A DNA stretch of 8,246 bases from CS4-C045 sp964347545 (GCA_964347545.1 CAYFZZ010000311.1:1-8246); one strand, 5' to 3'. Positions 1-6,026 are shown, numbered from the stretch's first letter. Notes: generated from the sequence alone by a model not told the origin. Numbers and translations: made by a program.

Positions 1-71
1 GAGCTGTGAGCTGTAGGGGTTAGGGGGTGATGGGGTGATGGGGTGATGGGGTGATGGGGCAGAGGGGCAGG
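1..71. repeat. G-rich tandem array at the left edge (heptads, then octads)
   Basis: The plus strand begins with two copies of the heptad GAGCTGT (1-14), then AGGGGTT (15-21) and AGGGGGT (22-28). This passes into an octad array, GGGGTGAT, at 24-31, 32-39, 40-47 and 48-55, followed by the variants GGGGCAGA (56-63) and GGGGCAGG (64-71). Runs of four or more G recur every 7-8 bases, so the plus strand could form G-quadruplexes. The array may continue beyond the window. It lies about 240 bp downstream of the mnmA stop and encodes nothing convincing. TTAGGGG units of the same kind occur on the opposite strand before the gene at 3049. Confidence 0.85.
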
Positions 72-143
72 GTCTGGCTCCTTTTTCGGCGAGCCCGCTT
101 TGTTTCTCGCGCGAACCCTCTTCCGAAAAAGGTGCCTGACCCT
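69..143. repeat. 75-bp imperfect palindrome (MITE- or REP-like element)
   Basis: The arms at 69-89 and 123-143 are 21 nt each and complementary at 19 positions; both mismatches are T opposite T. The left arm starts AGGGTCTGGCTCC and the right arm ends GGTGCCTGACCCT. The 33-nt centre between them is not obviously paired. The element sits beside a G-rich array in a gene-free stretch. From memory, similar GGGTC-GGC-CCTTTTTC palindromes recur in planctomycete intergenic regions, which suggests a non-autonomous mobile repeat, but only this copy is visible here. It could also form a hairpin in read-through RNA from mnmA, although no clean T-run makes it a standard terminator. Confidence 0.7.
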
Positions 144-194
144 CTGGCGTCTTTTACCACTGCCGCTACCGCGCCACGCTCCGGTACCCTCACC

Positions 195-266
195 CTCTCG
201 CCCCATGGTTGCCGCCCACCGGCCGGCTGAATCCCACCTGGGCAGCGGCAACCCTCGGGGGGAGAG
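195..266. repeat. Inverted repeat downstream of mnmA
   Basis: GGTTGCCG (207-214) pairs perfectly with CGGCAACC (246-253). The stem extends outward, with CTCTCGCCCC (195-204) facing GGGGGGAGAG (257-266) across a small bulge, so each arm is about 20 nt and the loop about 31 nt. It begins about 40 nt past the mnmA stop codon in the direction of transcription. It could therefore protect or end that mRNA, but there is no U-tract on the minus-strand transcript, so a standard intrinsic terminator is not supported. A common dispersed GC-rich repeat is equally likely. Confidence 0.55.
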
Positions 267-308
267 GGGACAGACTGGCGTCCGCGTGGGTGGGCGGGGC
301 CGCTGGCG

Positions 309-1430
309 TTATTCGATCCAGCCACCTCCCAGGACGCGGTCGCCGTCGTAACAGACCGCGGCCTGGCCCGGGGCGACCCCGTAACAGGGCTCAGCAAACC
401 TGACCCCAAAACGCCCCTCACCCCGCGGCTCGACCTCCGCCGGGACCGCTCGGCTGTTGTAGCGTATCTGTACCTGGCAGCGGATGGGGTTCGTGGGGGG
501 GGGGGTCAGCCAATTGGCTTGGGAGGCGGTCAAGGTGGGACGAGCCAGTTCTTCCCGAGTGCCAATCACCACCCGTCGCGTCGCCGGTTCGATGCGGACC
601 ACGAACCGTGGTTCGCCGAGGGCCACGCCCAGGCCTTTCCGCTGGCCGACAGTGAACCGTTCGATCCCGGTGTGATGACCGACCACCTGGCCGCCGGTGG
701 TCACGATTTCCCCGTCCCGGCGGCTGTCCCCGCATCGCTGCTGGACAAACTGCTCGTGTTTCCCACTGGGGACAAAACAGATTTCCTGGCTGTCTTTTTT
801 GTCGGCGACCGCCAGCCCCAGTTGGGCGGCCCGCCGGCGAATGGTCGTTTTTTCGAAGCCACCCACGGGCAGCATCATCCGGGGCAGGAATGCCGGATCG
901 ATCCCAAACAGGACATAGGACTGATCCTTGGCAGTATCCCGACCGCGGTGGATCCCGGGGCGCCCCTGGGCGTCGGGTTGCAGTTGAGCGTAGTGGCCGG
1001 TGGCGACGTAGTCGGCCCCCACGCTGTCGGCGTAGTCGAACAGTTTTCCAAACTTGATCCAGTTATTGCAGACGATGCAGGGGTTGGGTGTGCGGCCCGA
1101 GGTGTACTGGTCGACAAAATAATCCATGATCCGCTGGAACTCGTCCTCCAGGTTCAACGCATAGAAGGGGATCCCCAGCCGATCGGCCACGCGGCGGCCG
1201 TCTTCGGCATCGGCGGCGCTGCAGCAGCCTTGCTTGTGGTCCAGCCGCGGGGGGAGGATGGGCAGCGGCGACCGGCTGGCGGGGGCCCCCACCGCGCAGG
1301 GGGCGGCCAGCGGCGAATGTTCGCCGTGCCGCATGAAGACACCCATCACGTCGTGCCCGGCCTCGCACAGCAGATGAGCGGCAACGCTGCTGTCAACACC
1401 TCCGGACATCGCCAGCACAACGCGGGCCAT
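309..1430 (-). CDS. mnmA: tRNA-specific 2-thiouridylase MnmA
   Basis: This 373-residue cytoplasmic enzyme adenylates C2 of U34 in Lys, Glu and Gln tRNAs and replaces the oxygen with sulfur, giving the s2U part of mnm5s2U. The PP-loop ATP-binding motif SGGVDSS is at residues 9-15. The first catalytic cysteine is C121 in NPCIVCN (116-122), and the second is C218 in DSQEICF (213-219). ATGHYAQL (143-150) and GQRKGLG (262-268) are further family blocks, and the C-terminal part from about 270 is the beta-barrel region. Length is normal for the family. About 35 residues separate FM (32-33) from GCC (68-70), roughly 20 more than in E. coli, and this segment is proline-rich. The position that is Asp in the E. 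coli NPDxxCN motif is C118 here, giving CxxC. An 11-base C tract (coding strand; 495-505) lies near the 3' end without breaking the frame. ATG start, TAA stop; the Shine-Dalgarno is weak (AGGA about 15 nt upstream). Confidence 0.96.
   Translation of the reverse strand: MARVVLAMSGGVDSSVAAHLLCEAGHDVMGVFMRHGEHSPLAAPCAVGAPASRSPLPILPPRLDHKQGCCSAADAEDGRRVADRLGIPFYALNLEDEFQRIMDYFVDQYTSGRTPNPCIVCNNWIKFGKLFDYADSVGADYVATGHYAQLQPDAQGRPGIHRGRDTAKDQSYVLFGIDPAFLPRMMLPVGGFEKTTIRRRAAQLGLAVADKKDSQEICFVPSGKHEQFVQQRCGDSRRDGEIVTTGGQVVGHHTGIERFTVGQRKGLGVALGEPRFVVRIEPATRRVVIGTREELARPTLTASQANWLTPPPTNPIRCQVQIRYNSRAVPAEVEPRGEGRFGVRFAEPCYGVAPGQAAVCYDGDRVLGGGWIE
495..505. repeat. 11-base G/C homopolymer inside mnmA
   Basis: There are eleven consecutive G on the plus strand (C on the mnmA coding strand). 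They encode the end of Thr309 and the prolines 310-312 in the segment WLTPPPTNP. The reading frame is intact across it, because the conserved MnmA C-terminal barrel (for example QIRYNSRAVPAEVEP) follows in frame. Tracts of this length are prone to replication slippage and to sequencing error. Confidence 0.9.
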
Positions 1431-1491
1431 GGCTGTTCGTCATCCTGCTGGTCGACGGGTGGTGGGGAAATCCTCGCGGAACGCTGACCCA

Positions 1492-1520
1492 AGTCTAGCG
1501 CCGACCGCAGGCGGTCACAA
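1492..1520 (-). promoter_or_regulatory. Candidate sigma-70-type promoter for mnmA
   Basis: Read on the minus strand, TTGTGA (1515-1520; 4 of 6 to TTGACA) is followed by exactly 17 nt and then TAGACT (1492-1497; 4 of 6 to TATAAT). Transcription would start near 1485 and leave a leader of about 55 nt before the mnmA ATG. The spacing is ideal, but both boxes are imperfect and the region is GC-rich, so this remains a candidate. The spacer contains the small palindrome GACCGCAGGCGGTC (1503-1516). Confidence 0.35.
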
Positions 1521-1564
1521 GCCGACCGGCCCAGATCTGTCTCCCCGCGAAGCGCGTTCGGCCG

Positions 1565-1570
1565 TATAAT
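1565..1570 (+). promoter_or_regulatory. Candidate -10 box for prfB
   Basis: A perfect TATAAT stands in a GC-rich divergent intergenic region, 66 bp before the prfB start codon. No convincing -35 hexamer is found 16-18 nt upstream, and there is no TGn extension. The hairpin-forming CCCTCC...GGAGGG (1590-1608) lies in the expected leader. Its CCGCAGGCGG core (1595-1604) is also found at 1505-1514 in the mnmA promoter spacer. Confidence 0.4.
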
Positions 1571-1636
1571 TCATCGCTTGCCGTCGGGTCCCTCCCGCAG
1601 GCGGAGGGCGGCGGGATAACCCCAGGAGCCGGAAGG

Positions 1637-2738
1637 ATGGAAAAAGAACTGAGAGATCGTGCCGAGTCGATCCAACGACGAATCCTGCAACTGCGGGACT
1701 CTCTTTGACCACGCCGGAAAGAAAAACCGCGTGGAGGTGCTCGAAAAAAAGATGAGCGAGGCGGGCTTCTGGGAAGATCAGGAACAAGCCCGCGGGGTGG
1801 TGGCCGAGCTGAAAAGCGTGAACGCTGTGCTCAAGCCGCTGGAACAGCTGCTCCAATCGGCCGACGATCTGGACGCCCTGCTGGAAATGGCTGGCGAGGA
1901 TGCCGAGCTGGCGGAGGAGCTGGAGGGCGAGCTGGAACGGGTCAGCCGACAGCTGGACCAGCTGGAACTAAAATCGCTGCTCAGCGGGCCCCATGACGGC
2001 AGCGGGGCGATCATGACCATCCACGCTCGTGACGGCGGTACGGATGCCAACGACTGGGCCGATATGCTGCTGCGGATGTATATCCAGTGGGCCCAAAAGC
2101 ACGATTACGACATCCAGCTGCTGGACAGGCAGGACAACGACGAGGCCGGGATCAACAGCGCGGCGCTGGCCATCCGCGGACCCATGGCCTACGGCTACCT
2201 CAAAGGGGAAACCGGCATGCACCGCCTGGTCCGCATCAGCCCCTTTAATGCCGAAGGGAAACGCCAGACCAGCTTTGCGGCCGTCGACGTCTCGCCGGAG
2301 GTCGCCGACGATCTGGAGATCGAGATCAAAGAGGCCGACATTCGGGAGGATACGTATCGAGCCAGCGGGGCGGGAGGGCAACATGTGAACAAGACCGATA
2401 GCGCCGTCCGCCTCACCCACCTGCCGACCGGGATTGTGGTCCAGTGCCAGAACGAACGCAGCCAGCACAAAAACCGAGCCGCCGCTCGCAAAATGCTGCG
2501 AGCCCGGCTGGCTCGCGTGGAAGAAGAACGTCGCGAAGCCGAACAGGCGGCCAAGTACAAGGACAAAGCCCTGGTCGGCTTTGGCGCCCAGATCCGTAAC
2601 TACTTTCTGCACCCCGACCAGCGGGTCAAAGACACTCGGACCAACTACCTGATCGGCAATTTCCAGAGCGTCATGGATGGGGACATCCAGCCCTTCCTGG
2701 ACGCCTACCTCCGCTGGCGGGTCAAGGAAAGCCGCTAA
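1637..2738 (+). CDS. prfB: Peptide chain release factor 2 (RF2), programmed +1 frameshift
   Basis: RF2 recognises UGA and UAA in the ribosomal A site and triggers hydrolysis of peptidyl-tRNA. Translation starts at ATG 1637, 8 nt after the Shine-Dalgarno AGGAG (1624-1628), and reads 23 codons to an in-frame TGA (1706-1708) in the context CTT TGA C. A +1 slip on CTT resumes at GAC (1707), giving about 366 residues against 365 in E. coli. The N-terminal coiled-coil domain spans about 1-110. The stop-codon-reading tripeptide SPF is at 201-203, and the catalytic GGQ at 246-248 sits in SGAGGQHVNKTDSAVR. The residue matching E. coli T246 is Ala242, as in most bacteria. Stop is TAA. A single-frame gene call would start at ATG 1659 in the wrong upstream frame and give a false 16-residue N-terminus. 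A repeat-rich region follows, with no obvious intrinsic terminator. Confidence 0.97.
1694..1709 (+). promoter_or_regulatory. Programmed +1 frameshift site of prfB
   Basis: The slippery codon CTT (1703-1705) is followed by TGA (1706-1708) and C (1709), the classic CUU UGA C context in which scarce RF2 allows slippage and more RF2 favours termination at codon 24. The stimulatory internal Shine-Dalgarno is weak: where E. coli has AGGGGG, the matching bases (1694-1699) are CGGGAC, keeping only a central GGG. The frames on the two sides code for RF2-like sequence only if joined here. Confidence 0.93.
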
Positions 2739-2739
2739 G

Positions 2740-2797
2740 CGGGTTGCGGGACTCGGGCTGCGGGATTCGGGCTGCGTGTGGCGCGGGTTGCGGGATC
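2740..2797 (+). repeat. CGGG-heptad array after prfB
   Basis: Starting one base after the prfB stop, five units begin exactly every 7 nt: CGGGTTG (2740), CGGGACT (2747), CGGGCTG (2754), CGGGATT (2761) and CGGGCTG (2768). After a broken unit and a 2-nt phase shift come CGGGTTG (2784) and CGGGATC (2791). Two more units, CGGGATG and CGGGTTG, sit at 2932-2945. The GGG stays fixed while the other bases vary. The plus strand, and so the prfB mRNA tail, is a G-quadruplex candidate. Confidence 0.8.
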
Positions 2798-2804
2798 GTC
2801 CGCA

Positions 2805-2876
2805 GGCCGGAACAAGCGGAGCGCAGTTCCGGCAACATCAAAACGCTGCCGGAACAGCGCTTTGCTTGTTCCGGCC
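2805..2876. repeat. Pair of inverted REP-like elements (BIME-like)
   Basis: Two 30-nt units, 2805-2834 and 2847-2876, are reverse complements at 27 of 30 positions and are separated by 12 nt. Each unit is also a partial palindrome, with GCCGGAAC and GTTCCGGC at its ends (2806-2813/2826-2833 and 2848-2855/2868-2875). The pair could fold as one long hairpin or as two short ones. From memory, the GGCCGGAACAAGC...GTTCCGGC motif is abundant between genes in planctomycetes, so this is probably a dispersed palindromic repeat. There is no T-run after it, so it is not called a terminator for prfB. Confidence 0.8.
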
Positions 2877-2972
2877 TACACACCGGCACGGCCGCAGGAA
2901 TAGGCGAATCGGTCGCGTCATGAAATAATGGCGGGATGCGGGTTGCGGTCTCCGAGTTTCGGCCCCGCCATA

Positions 2973-3048
2973 CCCCTTGCCCCTATCGCGTTTCCCCCAC
3001 CCCGCACCCCGTCGCCCGCAACCCTAACCCCTAACCCCTAACCCCTCC
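2973..3048 (-). repeat. Heptad C-tract (telomere-like) array abutting a start codon
   Basis: Units of 7 nt run in constant phase from 2973: CCCCTTG, CCCCTAT, one broken unit, then (from 2994) CCCCCAC, CCCGCAC, CCCGTCG, CCCGCAA, then three CCCTAAC, and a final CCCTCC ending at 3048, directly before ATG 3049. The G-rich strand is the minus strand (TTAGGGG-like, resembling eukaryotic telomere repeats by coincidence or by shared G-quadruplex chemistry). The array occupies the place where a ribosome binding site for the 3049 gene would be, and contains none. Confidence 0.85.
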
Positions 3049-4620
3049 ATGACCACACCACAGATCAAGCGGCGGCTGGAGGTGGCGGACCTGATTGATC
3101 TCGAGCTGCAGTTGCAGCGGGACCACACGACCGATATCGAACAGCTGCGGAAGCGGGACGGCCAGATCGGCACCGAAATTGGCGCGGATCGGCTGGCCGG
3201 GGTCCCCCTGGTGACCGCCTGGCTGGACCAGTTGCGGCGGGGGGAATTGGCCGCGGGCGAAACGACCGGGCAAAAAGCGCAACGCTATCTGGAACTGATG
3301 GGCCTGGTGTTGGGCCTGGCAGGGATGCTCAGCGGCGTCGCGACCGTCGTCCCCTGGCTGGCGTACCACACCGAACGGCCGGTGAACGTGATTTTCTTCT
3401 GGTCCGTTTTTATCGGTGGACAACTCCCCTTCCTCCTGCTGTGGCTGGTCGCCGTCCTCCCCGCCCGCTGGCTGGCCCTCCTCCCGGGGGGCCGAGCCGT
3501 GCAGACGCTGCTGCGCGCGATCGGACGCATCCCCCCCGCCCTCCTCTCCTGGCTGGCCCAGCGGGTGTCGCGCGATTATCGCCAGGTGATCGACCTCGTC
3601 CGCGGCGAGGCTCGGCGGCTGGACTGGCTGTACGGCCAGCTCCGCCTGTGGCTGCTGGTCCGCTTGACCCAAATCTTCGCCGTCACCTTCAACCTGGGGC
3701 TGGTCCTGGCCTTCGTGGCCCTCTCTTACGGCAATGATCCGACGTTTGGCTGGCGGAGCACCATGCTGGAACCCTTTCACTTGCATCAGGTGGCCCGCAC
3801 GATCGGCGCCCCGTGGTCGCGGTGGGAAGCGGGGATTCCGACGTTGGAGCAGGTCCAGCAGACGCAATACTCGCAGCTGGAACAAGAGGCTTTTGGCCGC
3901 GAGCAGATGAGCGTTTGGGCGGCGTGGTGGCCGTTTCTGCTGGCGTCGCTGCTGGTCTACGGACTCCTCCCCCGTCTGCTAACCTTACTGATCGCCGACC
4001 GCCAGGTGCGGCACGCGTTGCGGCATGCCAGGCTGGAACATCACGAGGTGCACAAGCTGTGCGAACGCCTGCAGCGACCCTTGGTCCAGACGCAGGCCCT
4101 CACGGCAGAAGAGCCGCAGGCCGAAGCGGCGCAGGCGGGCCGCCGGCTGCGCGAGGGGGCCCTCCAGCTGGAGGGGCAGCCGCTGGTCGTGCTGCAGTGG
4201 GCCGGGGTCCGCCTGGGGCGAGCCGAACTGGAACAGGTGTTGCAACGTGGCTGGGGGGCACGCGTCGGCCAGCTGTATCCGGTCGGCCGGCTGGAGGCCG
4301 ACACAGACCGACCCGCGCTGGAGGCCCTGGCGACCGACCGCCCCGCAGGGGTGCTGATCCTGGTCGAAGCGTGGGAGCCGCCCGTGGCCGAGTATCAGGA
4401 CCTGTGCCGGCAGGTCCGCGAGCGGGTCGGCGAAGGGGTCCTGATCGTGGTCCTGCTGTACCACCAGGATCCGGAGGCCAGGCCGGTGGCACCCCGGGAC
4501 GAGGATCTGGCGATCTGGCAAAACTGCCTGGCCAACCTGGGGGATCCCTGGCTGGCGGTAAGACCCTTGATGAAGGACGCGGCAGCCGACACGCCGCCGG
4601 TCCCGGGGGGTGCCGCATGA
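3049..4620 (+). CDS. DUF2868-type integral membrane protein, partner of the downstream GTPase
   Basis: This is a 523-residue protein of unestablished function. A polar N-terminal helical region (1-80) precedes four hydrophobic segments at about 82-103, 113-136, 200-226 and 290-315. Residues 316-523 form a soluble tail with two strand-like stretches, PAGVLILVEAWEPP (432-445) and GVLIVVLLYHQD (463-474), suggestive of a Rossmann-like fold. Family signs, judged from memory, are RPVNVIFFW (110-118) before the second segment, FGWRSTM (233-239) after the third, the EAWEPP block and the ending LGDPWLAVRPL. DUF2868 genes are usually found beside GTPase/DUF3482 genes, and that is the arrangement here, with the last 4 bp overlapping the GTPase start. 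ATG 3049 is the first start in the frame; it has no Shine-Dalgarno and directly follows a C-rich heptad array, so the expression signal is unclear. No signal peptide is evident. The family call rests on motif memory and context, without a profile search. Confidence 0.85.
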   Translation: MTTPQIKRRLEVADLIDLELQLQRDHTTDIEQLRKRDGQIGTEIGADRLAGVPLVTAWLDQLRRGELAAGETTGQKAQRYLELMGLVLGLAGMLSGVATVVPWLAYHTERPVNVIFFWSVFIGGQLPFLLLWLVAVLPARWLALLPGGRAVQTLLRAIGRIPPALLSWLAQRVSRDYRQVIDLVRGEARRLDWLYGQLRLWLLVRLTQIFAVTFNLGLVLAFVALSYGNDPTFGWRSTMLEPFHLHQVARTIGAPWSRWEAGIPTLEQVQQTQYSQLEQEAFGREQMSVWAAWWPFLLASLLVYGLLPRLLTLLIADRQVRHALRHARLEHHEVHKLCERLQRPLVQTQALTAEEPQAEAAQAGRRLREGALQLEGQPLVVLQWAGVRLGRAELEQVLQRGWGARVGQLYPVGRLEADTDRPALEALATDRPAGVLILVEAWEPPVAEYQDLCRQVRERVGEGVLIVVLLYHQDPEARPVAPRDEDLAIWQNCLANLGDPWLAVRPLMKDAAADTPPVPGGAA

Positions 4621-6026
4621 ACCCGCCGGTGTTTGTGGTTGTGGGACATGTCAACCGCGGGAAGTCCAGCATTGTCTCGACCCTGGCAGCGGACGACTCG
4701 GTGCGGATCGATGCCATGCCGGGCACCACGCGTCATTGCCGAGAATTTCCGATGCGGGTGGCGGGCCAGACGCTGTACACCCTGGTGGATACGCCGGGTT
4801 TCGAGCGTCCCCGGCAAGTGCTGGCCTGGCTGAAACAACACGAGTCTTCCACGGCCGAACGTCGGAGGGTGGTGGAAGATTTTGTGCGTCAGCACCAACT
4901 CCGCGGCGAGTTCGCTCAGGAACGAGAACTGTTGGGCCCCATCCTGGCGGGGGCGGCTATTTTGTACGTGGTGGACGGTTCCAAGCCGCCCAGCCCCAAG
5001 TACGAAGCGGAAATGGAGATCCTCCGCTGGACCGCTCAACCCCGCGTGGCCCTCATCAACTCGACCGGACCCGAAGACTACGGCCCGGCCTGGCATGCGA
5101 TGTTGGACCAGTTTTTCAACATGGTCCGCCCTTTCAACGCTCACCAGGCCGACTTCCCACAGCGGCTGCGGTTGTTGAGGATGTTGTGTGAGATGAGCGA
5201 AGCGACGCGGGCGCCGCTGGAACGGGCGATCGAGGCGTTGGTGGCGGATCGGCAAGCCAGCCTCCGCGAGGCGGGCGAGGTCATGGCCGAAATGCTGGTC
5301 GAGATGCTGACCTACGTGGAAGAAAAACGACTGGCCACAGGAGTCGATCCGCAACCCCATCGCGAGGCGCTGGCCGAAAAATATTATGACCAGCTGCGGC
5401 GCTGCGAGCGGGGGGGGCACCAGCGACTGAAGCGGATCTTCCTGCACCACCAGCTGGAGGTCTCCGAAGCTCGCCTGGAAATCGCCGGCGAAGACCTGTT
5501 TGACCTGGAGACCTGGAACCGGTTGGGGCTCAGCCGCACGCAACTGACCGCCGCCGGCGCCGCGGCCGGGGCCTTGGCGGGCGGGATGGTCGATGTCGCC
5601 TCGGCCGCCGTCTCCTTCCCGCTGGGGACCCTCGTCGGCGGGGCCACCGGGGGGGCCGCCAGCTGGTACGCGGCCACAAAATTACCCGAGGTCAAAATTC
5701 ACGGCTTTCCGCTGGGCGGACAGCTGCTGAAAATCGGCCCCATGCAGAACCCTGGTTTTCCCTGGGTCGTGTTGGACCGAGCCCTGCTGTACGTCGACGC
5801 CGTCGCCGACCGCCCGCACGCGGTCCGCGGCCAAATCCGGCTGGAGGCAGACGATGCGGGGCGGGGGATCGTGGGTGGGCTGGATGCCACCACCCGCAAA
5901 ACGGTGGAAGGCTGCCTGGCAGGGCTGCGGCGGCAGCCGAATCCCGAAACTCGGGACCAGATCTGCCGGGATCTGGGCGAACAGATTCACCACATCCTGC
6001 AGATCCGGCACCCGCCAGACACGTAG
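4617..6026 (+). CDS. P-loop GTPase with C-terminal DUF3482-type domain
   Basis: This 469-residue protein belongs to the Era/TrmE-like small GTPase class. Walker A is GHVNRGKS (10-17), the G2 threonine lies in PGTTRH (35-40), and G3 is DTPG (58-61). The expected NKxD G4 motif is not present; the matching strand reads VALINSTGPED (144-154), so guanine specificity may be read differently. Beyond about residue 180 is a helical region (185-300) and then a Gly/Ala-rich hydrophobic stretch (about 310-352) with GxxxG-like spacing that could insert in or pack against the membrane. The remainder (355-469) has no clear motif. ATG 4617 overlaps the upstream stop as ATGA, which suggests translational coupling, with a G-rich GGGGGG 6 nt upstream. 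The reading frame is open far upstream of 4617, but that part is a shadow of the membrane protein gene. Together the two genes probably encode a membrane-tethered GTPase module of unknown role. TAG stop. Confidence 0.9.
   Translation: MNPPVFVVVGHVNRGKSSIVSTLAADDSVRIDAMPGTTRHCREFPMRVAGQTLYTLVDTPGFERPRQVLAWLKQHESSTAERRRVVEDFVRQHQLRGEFAQERELLGPILAGAAILYVVDGSKPPSPKYEAEMEILRWTAQPRVALINSTGPEDYGPAWHAMLDQFFNMVRPFNAHQADFPQRLRLLRMLCEMSEATRAPLERAIEALVADRQASLREAGEVMAEMLVEMLTYVEEKRLATGVDPQPHREALAEKYYDQLRRCERGGHQRLKRIFLHHQLEVSEARLEIAGEDLFDLETWNRLGLSRTQLTAAGAAAGALAGGMVDVASAAVSFPLGTLVGGATGGAASWYAATKLPEVKIHGFPLGGQLLKIGPMQNPGFPWVVLDRALLYVDAVADRPHAVRGQIRLEADDAGRGIVGGLDATTRKTVEGCLAGLRRQPNPETRDQICRDLGEQIHHILQIRHPPDT

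Noticed and set aside
20..421. 133-residue minus-strand frame at the left edge
   Set aside because: It runs through the G-rich array, the 75-bp palindrome and the 3' end of mnmA, and its sequence is a translation of repeats.
519..1487. 322-residue open frame on the plus strand opposite mnmA
   Set aside because: The minus strand encodes MnmA with all its motifs. This frame shows no known motif and is open because of high GC at third positions.
1968..2612. 214-residue open frame opposite prfB
   Set aside because: It is antisense to the SPF and GGQ region of RF2 and has no recognisable motif.
2805..2876. Intrinsic terminator of prfB
   Set aside because: The hairpin is long, but no T-run follows it on either strand.
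3022..3046. True telomere or linear chromosome end
   Set aside because: The CCCTAAC units are few, internal, flanked by coding genes and grade into diverged heptads, so the likeness to eukaryotic telomeres is in sequence only.
3813..4616. 268-residue upstream extension of the GTPase frame
   Set aside because: It overlaps the membrane protein gene out of frame and reads as Gly/Pro/Arg-rich filler; GTPase similarity begins at ATG 4617.
4395..5543. 382-residue open frame opposite the GTPase
   Set aside because: It spans the junction of two well-supported plus-strand genes and has no motif of its own.
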